From Roseimaritima sediminicola (GTDB lineage Bacteria; Planctomycetota; Planctomycetia; Pirellulales; Pirellulaceae): a DNA stretch of 64,000 nt. Positions 17,128 to 26,051 of the stretch are shown here, one piece after another. The position numbers and the translations under genes are program-made. The DNA is taken from contig NZ_WIAD01000001.1 in assembly GCF_009618275.1 (NCBI RefSeq), forward strand, positions 310,001-374,000, in the 5' to 3' direction. A model generated the notes under the pieces. It did no database searches, was not told the origin of the DNA, and saw nothing but the letters and a program-made list of their open reading frames with translations. Numbering within the stretch: the first letter of the stretch is position 1; the number at the start of each line of letters is the position of its first letter.

Positions 17128-18522
17128 TTACGGCTTGGCTAGCCAGTGGCTGATGGGTTGGCCGTCGGCCTGATTCCACAGCCACAGCTGGCCATCGTAG
17201 CCGCCGGCGGCCACGCGGCCGCTGGCCGGATGCAGCGCAGCGGCCAAAACCCAGTCCTGATGCCCTTGGTAGCGGCGGACAACTTTGTTGCTGGCCACGT
17301 CCACCTGCAACACGCTGCCGGCGTTGTTCGCCACCAGGATCAGACCTTCACCCGGCACGGCCGCAAAAGCGTCTCCACCGGCCGCCACGGTGGCCACACG
17401 TTTGGTATCGGCCAGGTTCCAGCGATGCAGCTTGGAATCGCCGCCCACCGAAAAGACCTGCTTGCCACCCGGACTGATGACCAGACCACGAACCGCCGCG
17501 GCGTGGCCTTGATAGTTGCCCTGCAACTGGCCCGTCTGTGCGGCGAACACCTTGGCCGATTTGTCGCGACTGCCGGAAACGAATTGCCGGCCGTCGTCGC
17601 TGTAGGCGACCGCGAAGACCCAGTCGGCGTGTCCGGCCAACTGACGCACCGGCTGCTGCGTTTTGTAATCGACGATCCGTACCAAACTGTCGGCGCCACC
17701 GACGGCCAGTTCGTCGGTGCCCGGACGAAACGCCAGGCACAACGCCACATCCGTCGAACGGGCCACCACGCCGCGGATCTCGCCGCTGGCGTAATCGATC
17801 AAGCGGACCTCGCCACTGCGACCGGGTTCGCCGCAAGCCACCGCCAACGTCCCGCCGTCGGGGCTGAAGGCCAGGGCAAACGTCCGTTGGCCGACATTCG
17901 CGATTCGTCGCTGAAGGGTGCCTTCGGTATTCCAGACCAACACTTCGTGGTAGCCGCCGCTCAGCACCTCGCTGCCGTCGGGGCTGAAAGCGACGGCGGT
18001 CACGGGCACCGCTGCGGGGTACGTCTCGGGTGGATCGGGATGCCGCGGCGGCGGAACCACCAAATCCAAGGTCTGTTCGGGATCGTCGCCATCGAACGCC
18101 GCACCGGCCGCAAGCCAGTCGCGGAACCGTTGGACTTCCGCTGCGCCCAGTGGTTCGGCGTCCGCCGGCATCCGCTCGCCGTGGTCGTCGGTGGTCAGCC
18201 GGCGCAACAGCTCACTGGGTTGCTCAGGATCGGTCGACACCGGTACGGCTTCGCTATCGCCGGCGACCAACAGTTCTTTGTAGGTGTCGACGCGGTACCC
18301 GCCCTCGGCCGTGTTCGCGTTGTGACACGCCACACAGTGCTGCTTTAGCAGCGGTGCGATCTGGCTGCGAAAGCTGACCGCTGCGGCCGGCGTTTCGGTC
18401 GCCGGTGCTGGTGCGTCTTCGGCAACCGCACGTTGTGCACTCGGCGAGCCCACCGCGTTCAGGATGACCAACAGAGTAGCGCAGGCGAGTCTGCCAGTTC
18501 GGTAAAGGGAAATCGATGTCAT
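17128..18522 (-). CDS. Cytochrome-type and WD40-repeat secreted protein
   Basis: Protein of 464 residues. The ATG at 18522 follows an in-frame TTG five codons earlier, which I reject. A signal peptide (LACATLLVILNAVG) precedes a planctomycete cytochrome C-type domain (PSCyt1) with the haem-type motif CVACH at about residue 68. From about residue 175 to the end there are WD40 blades, such as VTAVAFSPDGSEVLSGG, HADWVFAVAYSDDGRQFVSG and HQDWVLAAALHPASGRVAAGG. It probably forms a beta-propeller in the periplasm. It follows the giant DUF1549/DUF1553 gene by 61 nt on the same strand, a pairing common in planctomycetes. The function of the pair is not established. Confidence 0.88.
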   Translation of the reverse strand: MTSISLYRTGRLACATLLVILNAVGSPSAQRAVAEDAPAPATETPAAAVSFRSQIAPLLKQHCVACHNANTAEGGYRVDTYKELLVAGDSEAVPVSTDPEQPSELLRRLTTDDHGERMPADAEPLGAAEVQRFRDWLAAGAAFDGDDPEQTLDLVVPPPRHPDPPETYPAAVPVTAVAFSPDGSEVLSGGYHEVLVWNTEGTLQRRIANVGQRTFALAFSPDGGTLAVACGEPGRSGEVRLIDYASGEIRGVVARSTDVALCLAFRPGTDELAVGGADSLVRIVDYKTQQPVRQLAGHADWVFAVAYSDDGRQFVSGSRDKSAKVFAAQTGQLQGNYQGHAAAVRGLVISPGGKQVFSVGGDSKLHRWNLADTKRVATVAAGGDAFAAVPGEGLILVANNAGSVLQVDVASNKVVRRYQGHQDWVLAAALHPASGRVAAGGYDGQLWLWNQADGQPISHWLAKP

Positions 18523-18583
18523 CGGCGGAGCGTTCAAGATTCGGAGCGCGGGATCAATTCTATTCTGTCTAACGTTTACTCCC

Positions 18584-21500
18584 CTAATGCTGGAACAGGA
18601 ACTCGTCGGTATTCAGCAGCGCCCAACACACGTCTTCCAAGCCGGTTGCCGGGTCGCCGGCGGCGCGGCAGTGGGCAAGCGCGGCATCGCGTTCGGCGTC
18701 GCTGGGCGGTCGACAAAAGGCGGCGTAATACAATTCGTCCAGCACCTGCTCGAGACTCTTTCCAGCATCCAGAGCACGGCGAAAGCGATTGTTGGGATCG
18801 CTCAGCCGAGCGTGCACCGTGGCTCCGTTGAACAACTCGATCACCATCCCCAGGTTCGACTGGTCGGTGCGTTCGCAGGCGCACACCGTGCTTCGTTCGG
18901 GCTGGCCAAACGCTTTCAGAAAGTCGACCTTCACCACGTCCGGGGCGGGTAACTGGGTGGCCCGCATCTCAGCGGGCAACTTGCCCAGTTTTTGCGTGGT
19001 GCCTGTGAAATGATTCAGCGCATCGAGCAACTGCTCGGCGGTCAACAGTCGCGGCGTCTGATGCGAAAAGTAGATCGTATCCTGGCGGTTGAATTCGTTG
19101 GCCTGGGAACTGGCCTGGTACGTCTGGCTGTTGAGGATCGTGCGGATCAGGTGTTTGCGATCGAAACCATGGCTGGCAAAATCCGCGGCCAGGGCTTCGA
19201 GCAGGGGCGCATTGGACGGCGGATTGGAGTCGCGGAAGTCGTCGATCGGATCCACGATGCCGCGGGCAAAAAGTTGGCTCCAGATCCGGTTGGCTTCCAT
19301 GCGGGCAAAGTACGGATTCTCGGGATCAACCAGCCAATCGACGAACACATCCCTTCGATCGGCATCGCCCGGTACGTCCACGCTGCCGCGCTGAGGCAAC
19401 CAGGGCCGCATCTGTTGGCCGGTACGCGGCTGGGTGACTTCGCCGCTGGAGGAGGTATAGACGAACATTTCGCCGGGCCGCTGGGTGCGGCGCCGCTGCA
19501 CTCGATTGAAGAAGGCCCCCAGACCGTAGTAATTGTCCTGCGTCCAACGTTCGAAGGGATGATTGTGGCACTTGGCACACTGCAGCCGGGCCCCCAAAAA
19601 GACCTGCGAGATCGATTCGACGCTCTCGTTCATGTCGCTGGCGGCGCGATAGAAATTCGCCGGCGGATTCGCCAGCGTGCTGCCGCTGGCGGTCAGCAGA
19701 TCCGCGGCGAACTGGTCGTAGGGTTGGTTCTCGCGCAGCGACCGCTCGACCCAGCGGTGGTATTTGTAAACGCCTTGCTCGCCGATTTGTTTGCTGGTCA
19801 TCCGCAGCAGGTCGCCCCACTTCAGCGCCCAGAACTTGGCGTACTCGTCGCGTTCGAGCAATCGATCGATCAACGCCGCACGCTTGCCCTCGGCGGGATC
19901 ACTCAGGAACGCTCGACTCTCCTCCACCGTGGGCAACAATCCGGTCACATCCAGGTACACGCGCCGCAGGAATTCGGCATCGCTGCACCGCTGCGAGGGC
20001 AGGTACTGCAATTGTCGCAGTTTGGCGTACACCTGTTCGTCGATGTAGTTGGCCGGCTGCGGCGCGGCCCACTGAAAACCGGGAATCTGCTCCACAAACA
20101 TCAACGGCACCGATTCGATGTGTTCCAGAAACCGCACCAAAATCGCCGCGTCACCGCGAGCGTGCGAGTCGACGCGTCCGTCGGCGGTTACCGTGGCCAC
20201 GGTGGTATCCGAAGACTCATACGCGGCCAGGTGCGTCACGTCCCGCGACGAACCATCGGCGAAGTGAGCGGTGACCGACAACTGCTGGCGGTCGCCCAGA
20301 GCGAGCACGCGTTTCTCACCCGGCAACACCTCCAAGCGCACACAGCGAGGCGTTTCGGGCGGATCGGCCTCGGCCCCTTCGGCAATCCACGTTTTAAGGA
20401 TCTCATAGGCGGGATCGTCGGCTCGCAATTGTTTGCCGCCGCCGTGCGCGACTTTCATCGTCGGCTTTAACAACAACAGACTCTGTTCCGGTTCGATGCG
20501 GTTGATCCGGCGGCCGAACTCTTCGCGGATCAACGTCAACCGATCCAGCTCCACATCGAAGGCGCGCAGCGACAAGCGAAACATTCCTTTGCCGCTGGGC
20601 GAACCATGGCAGGCGCCGCTATTGCACCCTTGCTTGGAAAGCGCCACCAGCACTTCGGATTCGAAATCCACACGGCGGCGTGAGGCCAAGTCGGCGACCC
20701 TGACCGGAATGACGCGGCGATGCGGTCCCAGCGTGACAACGATTTCGGTTTCGCCATCCGCTCCGGGACGCACCACCGCACCGAGGGCTTCGGCAACGTC
20801 AGGATTCGCGCTTTGAATCGTCACCTGGTGGGTCCAGTCTCGCACCGCACCGTCGGCGTCTACCCCGGTAACGAGGATCTGCTGGCGATCGCGCGCATCA
20901 CCAAACGCAATTTCGGCAGGATGCACTTGGATCTGCTGGGGCAGGGCCGCCAAATTAACTTTGCTGGACTGTCCATCGACACGAATGTCGACGCCATCAA
21001 ACTTGCTGGACGCCTCGGCTCGCAGCACCAACGCCGCGTTCGAATCCGCCTCGGGGGCCACCGTCACATCGACCGTGACCCGATCCTGGTCCGCGGCAAC
21101 GGTCACCGATTCCGGAGCGGTCAGTCCGGCGGGCAGATCGGTCCAAGCGATGGTGACCGGTTGCGGCGAACCGCCCTCGCGGATGACGCGCAACGTCACC
21201 GGATACGTCCGGCCTGCGATCCAATCATCCGGAGCGTCGATTTCCAGTGCCAGCGGGTCGAACCACTGCACCGGCACGCTGACTCGGTCGATCCGCCCGC
21301 GATTTTGAAACTGCGAGAACACCAACAACGGCAATTCGGCAACATCCTGCCGCTGGGCGGCATCGCGGGTGAAGACGGCATCGTATTTGTCGGCCTCCGC
21401 TTTCAGTTCCAGCTGCCAGCCGGCCGGTAGATCGTCGGCGAGGATGGTCACCGGAGCTTTGAATGCGGGTTTCAGCCGCTTCAGCGAGAATGATGCGGTG

Positions 21501-23209
21501 AAGCGATCCACAGGCCGAGCCAACTTCAGCGGTTCGGCTTCGAGCGTGACATAGGGTTCGCGGCCCGCGACGCCCGCCAACTGGATCACTCCATCGTGAT
21601 ACGCCGCCGGGAAGGGTACGTGAGGCGTTTTCACTCGGGCGAGGGCCGTGCTGGTGATCTGTGTGGCCCGGGCCGGGTCATCCGGGCGATGAGCCCACAG
21701 GGAAACCAACGTCAAACGGTCCGGGGTGTAGGTTTCGTCGGCGGCGATGAACAGTTTGGCTTCGGTCGCCTTCGCGGCAATCCGCGGATTCACCAGCCGC
21801 AGTCCCGGGGGCGGGTCGGGCCAGCGCACCTCGATCGGGCCATCGTATCCAAAACGCGAGATCTGCAGATCGATCGCACAGCCACCGTTGGTCGGTTCGA
21901 GCCAAAATTTCTCAGCCGTCTTGGCGTCGGCTTTCAGAGCGATCTCGAAGGATCCGGCGGGCAACACGTCGATCCAGTAACCGACGCTCGGCCCCCCCCG
22001 CTGCAACAGGTCCGATACCTCCAACTCATAGACGGCGTCCTCGGCGAACGTGTAATCAAACCGCCACTCATCGCTGTTATCGACAGCCGTTTCGGCGACC
22101 ACCTCGCCGGCAGCACTGCGAAGTCGCATCTGCAAGGCCGCGGAAGATCGCAGGCTGCGCGTGCGAGATTGGAAACGCACGGCCCTTCCCTTTTGTCCTT
22201 GGATCGCAAACCGATCGCTCTGTCCCGCTTCGCTCAAGCGACCGCTGATTCCCACCGGCACGCTCAGCGGCGTGGCGGTATCGGCCGACGCAGCCCCCTC
22301 AGCCGGCTCGACAAACTGGCTGCGGGGGCTGACTCGCAGCGGAACCCAGGCCGAGGATGCGCCGTCGGCGCGCCGCGTGGCAACATTCACGGTCGTGGCC
22401 ACGGGCCCGGTATCGTACCGCACGCTGGCGTCCACCGCGGACACGCCATCGCGAGTCGCAAACCGAACGGTGGTGGGCTTTCCGGACTGGACGGCCAGCG
22501 GATAAGCGTGCTCGAGCACCGGGAAATCACCGACGCGCAGGTGATAACGTCCGCCGGGTGCGTACCGGCTGTCCCGCACCTCCAGGATGTATTGGCCGGC
22601 CTCGGCCGTGGTAAAGCTGAACCGGCAGTCCGGACCGACCGGGTCGTCATCGGCGCGGTGCACGACCGTACCGTCGGCGGCCAGCACCCGCACCAGCGGA
22701 TCCATGGGCGAGGACAAGGGTTGGCAGAGCACTTCCACGGCCACGCGCTGGCCGGCCGCAAGAGTTAATTTGTAGTGATCGCTACGATCGCCCTCGCCGA
22801 CGCCCGAGACGGCGGCCAGGTGTTCCAGCGGCTGTGCCGATTCGAGCGTGTGGTTGACGCCGCTGTCGGATTCCGCAGGCAGATCATCCACCATCACCAC
22901 CAGCGGCGCGGGCATCCCATCGGCCGTGGCGGTCCACAGACCTAGCGGTCCCAGCGGCGCGTCGTCGGACAAGGTCAGCACCACGGTGGCTCTCTCCGCC
23001 TCGGCGGATTCGATCTCCAAGCTTGCGCCCGGGTGATTGGTAGCCACGCGGAGGCCGGCGTTCAGCCCCTTGCCGGAGAGCGTCAAGCGCGTTGTCTGCC
23101 CCGGCTGGCACGCTCGCGGCTGGACGTCGTTGACCGCCGCGTGGACGGCCGTCGTCATCAGGCACACCAGCGCAAGGTTCAGGTACCGCAGCGGCAACGA
23201 GGGTCGCAT
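18584..23209 (-). CDS. Giant DUF1549/DUF1553 protein with pre-peptidase, Ig-like and haem-type domains
   Basis: Protein of 1541 residues. The ATG at 23209 has AAGGAT about 8 nt upstream and begins a signal peptide (LPLRYLNLALVCLMTTAVHA). In order: an N-terminal region with a pre-peptidase C-terminal (PPC-like) beta-sandwich near residues 140-230, more beta-rich segments, a cytochrome-type motif GCNSGACHG near residue 850, a BIG2-like domain (VTAHFADGSSRDVTHLAAYE), then DUF1549 with CAKCHNHPFERWTQ, and DUF1553 with NPYFARMEANRIWSQLFARG. Such proteins are hugely expanded in planctomycetes and are thought to be periplasmic; no reaction has been demonstrated to my knowledge. First gene of a unit with the WD40/cytochrome gene. 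Confidence 0.9.
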   Translation of the reverse strand: MRPSLPLRYLNLALVCLMTTAVHAAVNDVQPRACQPGQTTRLTLSGKGLNAGLRVATNHPGASLEIESAEAERATVVLTLSDDAPLGPLGLWTATADGMPAPLVVMVDDLPAESDSGVNHTLESAQPLEHLAAVSGVGEGDRSDHYKLTLAAGQRVAVEVLCQPLSSPMDPLVRVLAADGTVVHRADDDPVGPDCRFSFTTAEAGQYILEVRDSRYAPGGRYHLRVGDFPVLEHAYPLAVQSGKPTTVRFATRDGVSAVDASVRYDTGPVATTVNVATRRADGASSAWVPLRVSPRSQFVEPAEGAASADTATPLSVPVGISGRLSEAGQSDRFAIQGQKGRAVRFQSRTRSLRSSAALQMRLRSAAGEVVAETAVDNSDEWRFDYTFAEDAVYELEVSDLLQRGGPSVGYWIDVLPAGSFEIALKADAKTAEKFWLEPTNGGCAIDLQISRFGYDGPIEVRWPDPPPGLRLVNPRIAAKATEAKLFIAADETYTPDRLTLVSLWAHRPDDPARATQITSTALARVKTPHVPFPAAYHDGVIQLAGVAGREPYVTLEAEPLKLARPVDRFTASFSLKRLKPAFKAPVTILADDLPAGWQLELKAEADKYDAVFTRDAAQRQDVAELPLLVFSQFQNRGRIDRVSVPVQWFDPLALEIDAPDDWIAGRTYPVTLRVIREGGSPQPVTIAWTDLPAGLTAPESVTVAADQDRVTVDVTVAPEADSNAALVLRAEASSKFDGVDIRVDGQSSKVNLAALPQQIQVHPAEIAFGDARDRQQILVTGVDADGAVRDWTHQVTIQSANPDVAEALGAVVRPGADGETEIVVTLGPHRRVIPVRVADLASRRRVDFESEVLVALSKQGCNSGACHGSPSGKGMFRLSLRAFDVELDRLTLIREEFGRRINRIEPEQSLLLLKPTMKVAHGGGKQLRADDPAYEILKTWIAEGAEADPPETPRCVRLEVLPGEKRVLALGDRQQLSVTAHFADGSSRDVTHLAAYESSDTTVATVTADGRVDSHARGDAAILVRFLEHIESVPLMFVEQIPGFQWAAPQPANYIDEQVYAKLRQLQYLPSQRCSDAEFLRRVYLDVTGLLPTVEESRAFLSDPAEGKRAALIDRLLERDEYAKFWALKWGDLLRMTSKQIGEQGVYKYHRWVERSLRENQPYDQFAADLLTASGSTLANPPANFYRAASDMNESVESISQVFLGARLQCAKCHNHPFERWTQDNYYGLGAFFNRVQRRRTQRPGEMFVYTSSSGEVTQPRTGQQMRPWLPQRGSVDVPGDADRRDVFVDWLVDPENPYFARMEANRIWSQLFARGIVDPIDDFRDSNPPSNAPLLEALAADFASHGFDRKHLIRTILNSQTYQASSQANEFNRQDTIYFSHQTPRLLTAEQLLDALNHFTGTTQKLGKLPAEMRATQLPAPDVVKVDFLKAFGQPERSTVCACERTDQSNLGMVIELFNGATVHARLSDPNNRFRRALDAGKSLEQVLDELYYAAFCRPPSDAERDAALAHCRAAGDPATGLEDVCWALLNTDEFLFQH

Positions 23210-23382
23210 GAAAAGATCCTTCTTGACGTGAACCTGCGTCGCGCAGGTCTTATCAGGCGGGAGGCGAGGGAGCACCTACGGTGCGGAAGGACGCGCATTA
23301 TAGCCCAAACAAGGGCCGCCGTCTCAACCATCCGTCCGGCCGACAGTGGCGACCCCATCGAGCCCGGTGCGGCTGCCTGCCC

Positions 23383-24864
23383 CTAATCCTGGCCGACGAT
23401 CTCGGCCAGTTTCGCTTCGAGCCGAGCGACGATCTCGGGATGTTGGTCGTACAGATTGTTTTGCTCGCCGCGGTCCTCGCCCAAATGATACAGCTGGCCG
23501 GCCGGATCGCCCGGCCCGGGCTTGATGAAACCGGGCCGCGTAAAACCTCCCGAACCGAGACCGGTGATCAGTTTCCAATCGCCGTCGCGGATGGTCATCA
23601 GCCGGCCGTTGCCGCTGCGCATCACGACCGGGGGCCGCGTCGAATCCGGCGGATCGGTCTGCAACAGAGCCGGCAGAAAGCTGTAGCTGTCCGGTCCGGC
23701 TTGCGGTGGCAATTCCACGTTCATCAGTTCGGCGAACGTGGCCAACAGGTCGGTGAAATTGATCACCCGATCACAGCTCGTCCCGGCGGGCACCCGTGCC
23801 GGCCAGCGGACGATGAAGGGCATGCGGTGACCGGCTTCCCAAGCGTCCGCCTTCATCCCGCGCAGGCCCGCCGCACTGTCGTGTCCGAAACGCTGGACAT
23901 CCTTCGGATACCAAGTGGGACCGTTATCGGAAGTGAAGATGACCAACGTATCCTTTTGCATTTCGTGCTCCCGCAGCGATGCGAGCACGCGTCCGATCTG
24001 GGCGTCGACCATCATCATGAAATCACCGTACATGCCTGCACCGCTCTTGCCCACGAAGGCTTCGTCGGGCAACCACGGGGTGTGCGGCGCGGGGTAAGCC
24101 AGGTACAGCATCAGCGGCTTCTCCGCAGCCGACGCGGCCGCATGCTGGTCGATCACCCGGATCGCCTCGTCGGTGAAACGCGGCAAGACGTCTTCCAGTT
24201 GCAAGTTCGGCGCGATCCCTCCGGCTCGCCAAAAGGCTCCCTGAATCGGCGACCAACCTTCGCTGTTGTTGGCCGCGATCTGTTCGCTCGGCGGCATCAC
24301 CGCACGGTCCCCGCGAATATAAAAATAGGGCGGGATATCGGTCGACGCGCGGATCCCAAAGAATTGGTCAAAGCCACGGTCCACCGGACCGCCGGCCAGC
24401 GGCCGATCGTATCCCTGTTCCTCAAAACCCACGTGCCACTTACCCACCATCGCCGTGGCATAGCCTTGCTGCTGTGCCAACGAGGCAATCGTCATCTGAT
24501 CCGGTTCGATCAATGCATGCTCGCGCCAGCGGCCGACCTGTGTGCGAAAGGGGTAACGTCCGGTCAGCAGACCATAGCGCGACATGTGACACAGCGGACC
24601 GGGGGCGTGAGCGTCGGTGAAGCGCATGCCTTGGTGCGCTAGCGCGTCGATGTGCGGCGTGGGGATCTTCGATTCTGGATTGAAGCAACCGGGATCGCCG
24701 TAACCCATGTCGTCGACCAGGATCACGAGAATATGAGGACGGTGCGCATCGCCCGCCGGCTGGGCGGCGTCGGCTGGCTGGGCGGCGTCGGCCGTAGCGG
24801 TCAACGTCGCTGCGACGGCGAACAGGATACTCAAGACAAGCGGCGGAGAGGGGCCAAAACGCAT
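23383..24864 (-). CDS. Sulfatase with a non-canonical active-site motif (CHMSR)
   Basis: Exported arylsulfatase-like protein of 493 residues. A signal peptide spans about residues 8-28. Metal-site DD at 51-52 (LVDDMGYGDPG), LTGRYPFRT after the active site, KWHVG, and FTSDNGPT are family features. The active-site segment reads PLCHMSRYGLL, so the modification motif is C-H-M-S-R rather than CxPxR or CxAxR: the Cys (92), Ser and Arg remain but the Pro/Ala position is Met. This was confirmed from the nucleotides near 24590. Either the local maturation enzyme tolerates Met or the protein is inactive or matured differently. The REP1 array lies upstream of its start. Confidence 0.9.
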   Translation of the reverse strand: MRFGPSPPLVLSILFAVAATLTATADAAQPADAAQPAGDAHRPHILVILVDDMGYGDPGCFNPESKIPTPHIDALAHQGMRFTDAHAPGPLCHMSRYGLLTGRYPFRTQVGRWREHALIEPDQMTIASLAQQQGYATAMVGKWHVGFEEQGYDRPLAGGPVDRGFDQFFGIRASTDIPPYFYIRGDRAVMPPSEQIAANNSEGWSPIQGAFWRAGGIAPNLQLEDVLPRFTDEAIRVIDQHAAASAAEKPLMLYLAYPAPHTPWLPDEAFVGKSGAGMYGDFMMMVDAQIGRVLASLREHEMQKDTLVIFTSDNGPTWYPKDVQRFGHDSAAGLRGMKADAWEAGHRMPFIVRWPARVPAGTSCDRVINFTDLLATFAELMNVELPPQAGPDSYSFLPALLQTDPPDSTRPPVVMRSGNGRLMTIRDGDWKLITGLGSGGFTRPGFIKPGPGDPAGQLYHLGEDRGEQNNLYDQHPEIVARLEAKLAEIVGQD

Positions 24865-25004
24865 CGCTTTGCAACGCTCCTGGATTCAAATGGAGGGACA
24901 GTCCCTCCGAAGCAGTCGTTGCGTCCGAGGGCGGAGGGGTCCCATCCTATTAGGCCGTTTGCTGCGGTGCCAGTCGCGACAAGGTCGCGTGGCGGTTTCA
25001 GAAA

Positions 25005-25027
25005 GTAGCTCGGCTGTCCCAGCCGAG
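25005..25027 (+). repeat. REP3 unit (variant)
   Basis: GTAG, CTCGGCTG, TCC, CAGCCGAG. Compared with the copy at 16777 the outer arm pair changed from A-T to T-A, keeping the stem perfect. It faces the REP1 array in inverted orientation. Confidence 0.82.
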
Positions 25028-25037
25028 AGGTTGGTTA

Positions 25038-25253
25038 TTCACAGGCTGGAAGCCTATGCTACTGTTCACAGGCTGGAAGCCTATGCTACTGTTCACAGGC
25101 TGGAAGCCTATGCCACTGTTCACAGGCTGGAAGCCTATGCCACTGTTCACAGGCTGGAAGCCTATGCTACTGTTCACAGGCTGGAAGCCTATGCCACTGT
25201 TCACAGGCTGGAAGCCTATGCCACTGTTCACAGGCTGGAAGCCTATGCCACTG
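25038..25253 (-). repeat. REP1 tandem array, 8 units of 27 bp
   Basis: Eight head-to-tail units on the minus strand at an exact 27-bp period. Some units have GTAG instead of GTGG at the 5' end. A ninth, partial unit follows (25251-25267) and contains the stop codon of the adjacent minus-strand gene. There are no unique spacers, so it is not a CRISPR array. The reading frames through it are repeat-derived and not genes. Confidence 0.95.
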
Positions 25254-25258
25254 GAAGC

Positions 25259-25939
25259 CTAGGCCACGACTCGGTTGACGAACTTCAGGACGCTGGTCAG
25301 CCCCATCAGCAGGACCACACCGCCGGCGCCCAACAACCCCAAGCCGGCCAATCGCTCGGCGACTTCGTGCTCGCGCCATTGCCGGTCGACTTCGTCGCGA
25401 AAATCGGCATCGAATACCAACTCGGTCGCGTCCTCGTACATCTCGCCGTTGCTGGTCGTCACCACGCCGCTGTAATGACGCGATGGGTTGACCAGATGGG
25501 CATCGATATAGGCCTCGTCGAACCGGATCGCCTCACCGGCCTGCTCGGAGCCGGCCCATTGATTCACGTAAGCTTCGACGGCCAGCTGTATTCGCATCTG
25601 CAAACTCTCCCGGCTGGCCTCCGGGGTCAGCGAGGGCACAGAAACCACCGGCCAGCGATGACGCTGGCCATCGAGCTGCGGATCCTCGCCGATCCAGCTG
25701 GGGCGGTCGTCGGGATAGATCTTGTGGTCCAGCGGCGGGACCGAAAGCTCGCTGGGCTGGTCCTGGTTGTCCGTTTCGGCGCCCGCCTGCGTTTCGGTCG
25801 ACGTCACCACGGCCTCTTCGCGAATGGTCGCCAACGAACTGCCTTCGGCAAAACAGGCTCCCACGGCCAGGGCCACACACAGACCGGTTCCCAGAATCCG
25901 ACTGCAGAAGGAAATTTCCAAGGGATTTGCAGAAGTCAT
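25259..25939 (-). CDS. Secreted/membrane-tethered protein of unknown function
   Basis: Protein of 226 residues starting at the ATG at 25939; longer in-frame starts upstream lack support. The N-terminal hydrophobic stretch (ILGTGLCVALAVGACFA) is a likely signal sequence. A C-terminal membrane segment, LAGLGLLGAGGVVLLMGL, is followed by a short basic tail. The soluble part includes DDRPSWIGEDPQLDGQRHRW and a repeated VDRQWREHEVAERLAG region. I recognise no family. The last codons and stop (GTG GCC TAG) coincide with a partial REP1 unit, so the C-terminal end appears to be repeat-derived. Confidence 0.7.
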   Translation of the reverse strand: MTSANPLEISFCSRILGTGLCVALAVGACFAEGSSLATIREEAVVTSTETQAGAETDNQDQPSELSVPPLDHKIYPDDRPSWIGEDPQLDGQRHRWPVVSVPSLTPEASRESLQMRIQLAVEAYVNQWAGSEQAGEAIRFDEAYIDAHLVNPSRHYSGVVTTSNGEMYEDATELVFDADFRDEVDRQWREHEVAERLAGLGLLGAGGVVLLMGLTSVLKFVNRVVA

Positions 25940-26051
25940 TTGCTCAGGCCTCGATGCGTGTTGCGTGGTAAAGTTTTCTGGCTCTAAGAGAATCAATGTA
26001 TTTAGACGTTTACCCATATAGAAAACTGTTTGAGTCACCTGGTTTTGAGTG

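Noticed and set aside
25038-25253. Regular 27-bp repeats that look like a CRISPR array
   Set aside because: Units are head to tail without unique spacers, are found elsewhere singly, and no cas genes are present. They are REP1 units.
24998-25262. Open frames through the REP1 arrays (repeating GIGFQPVNS or FTGWKPMPL)
   Set aside because: All frames are open merely because the 27-bp unit is a multiple of three and lacks stops; no start signals or non-repeat sequence.
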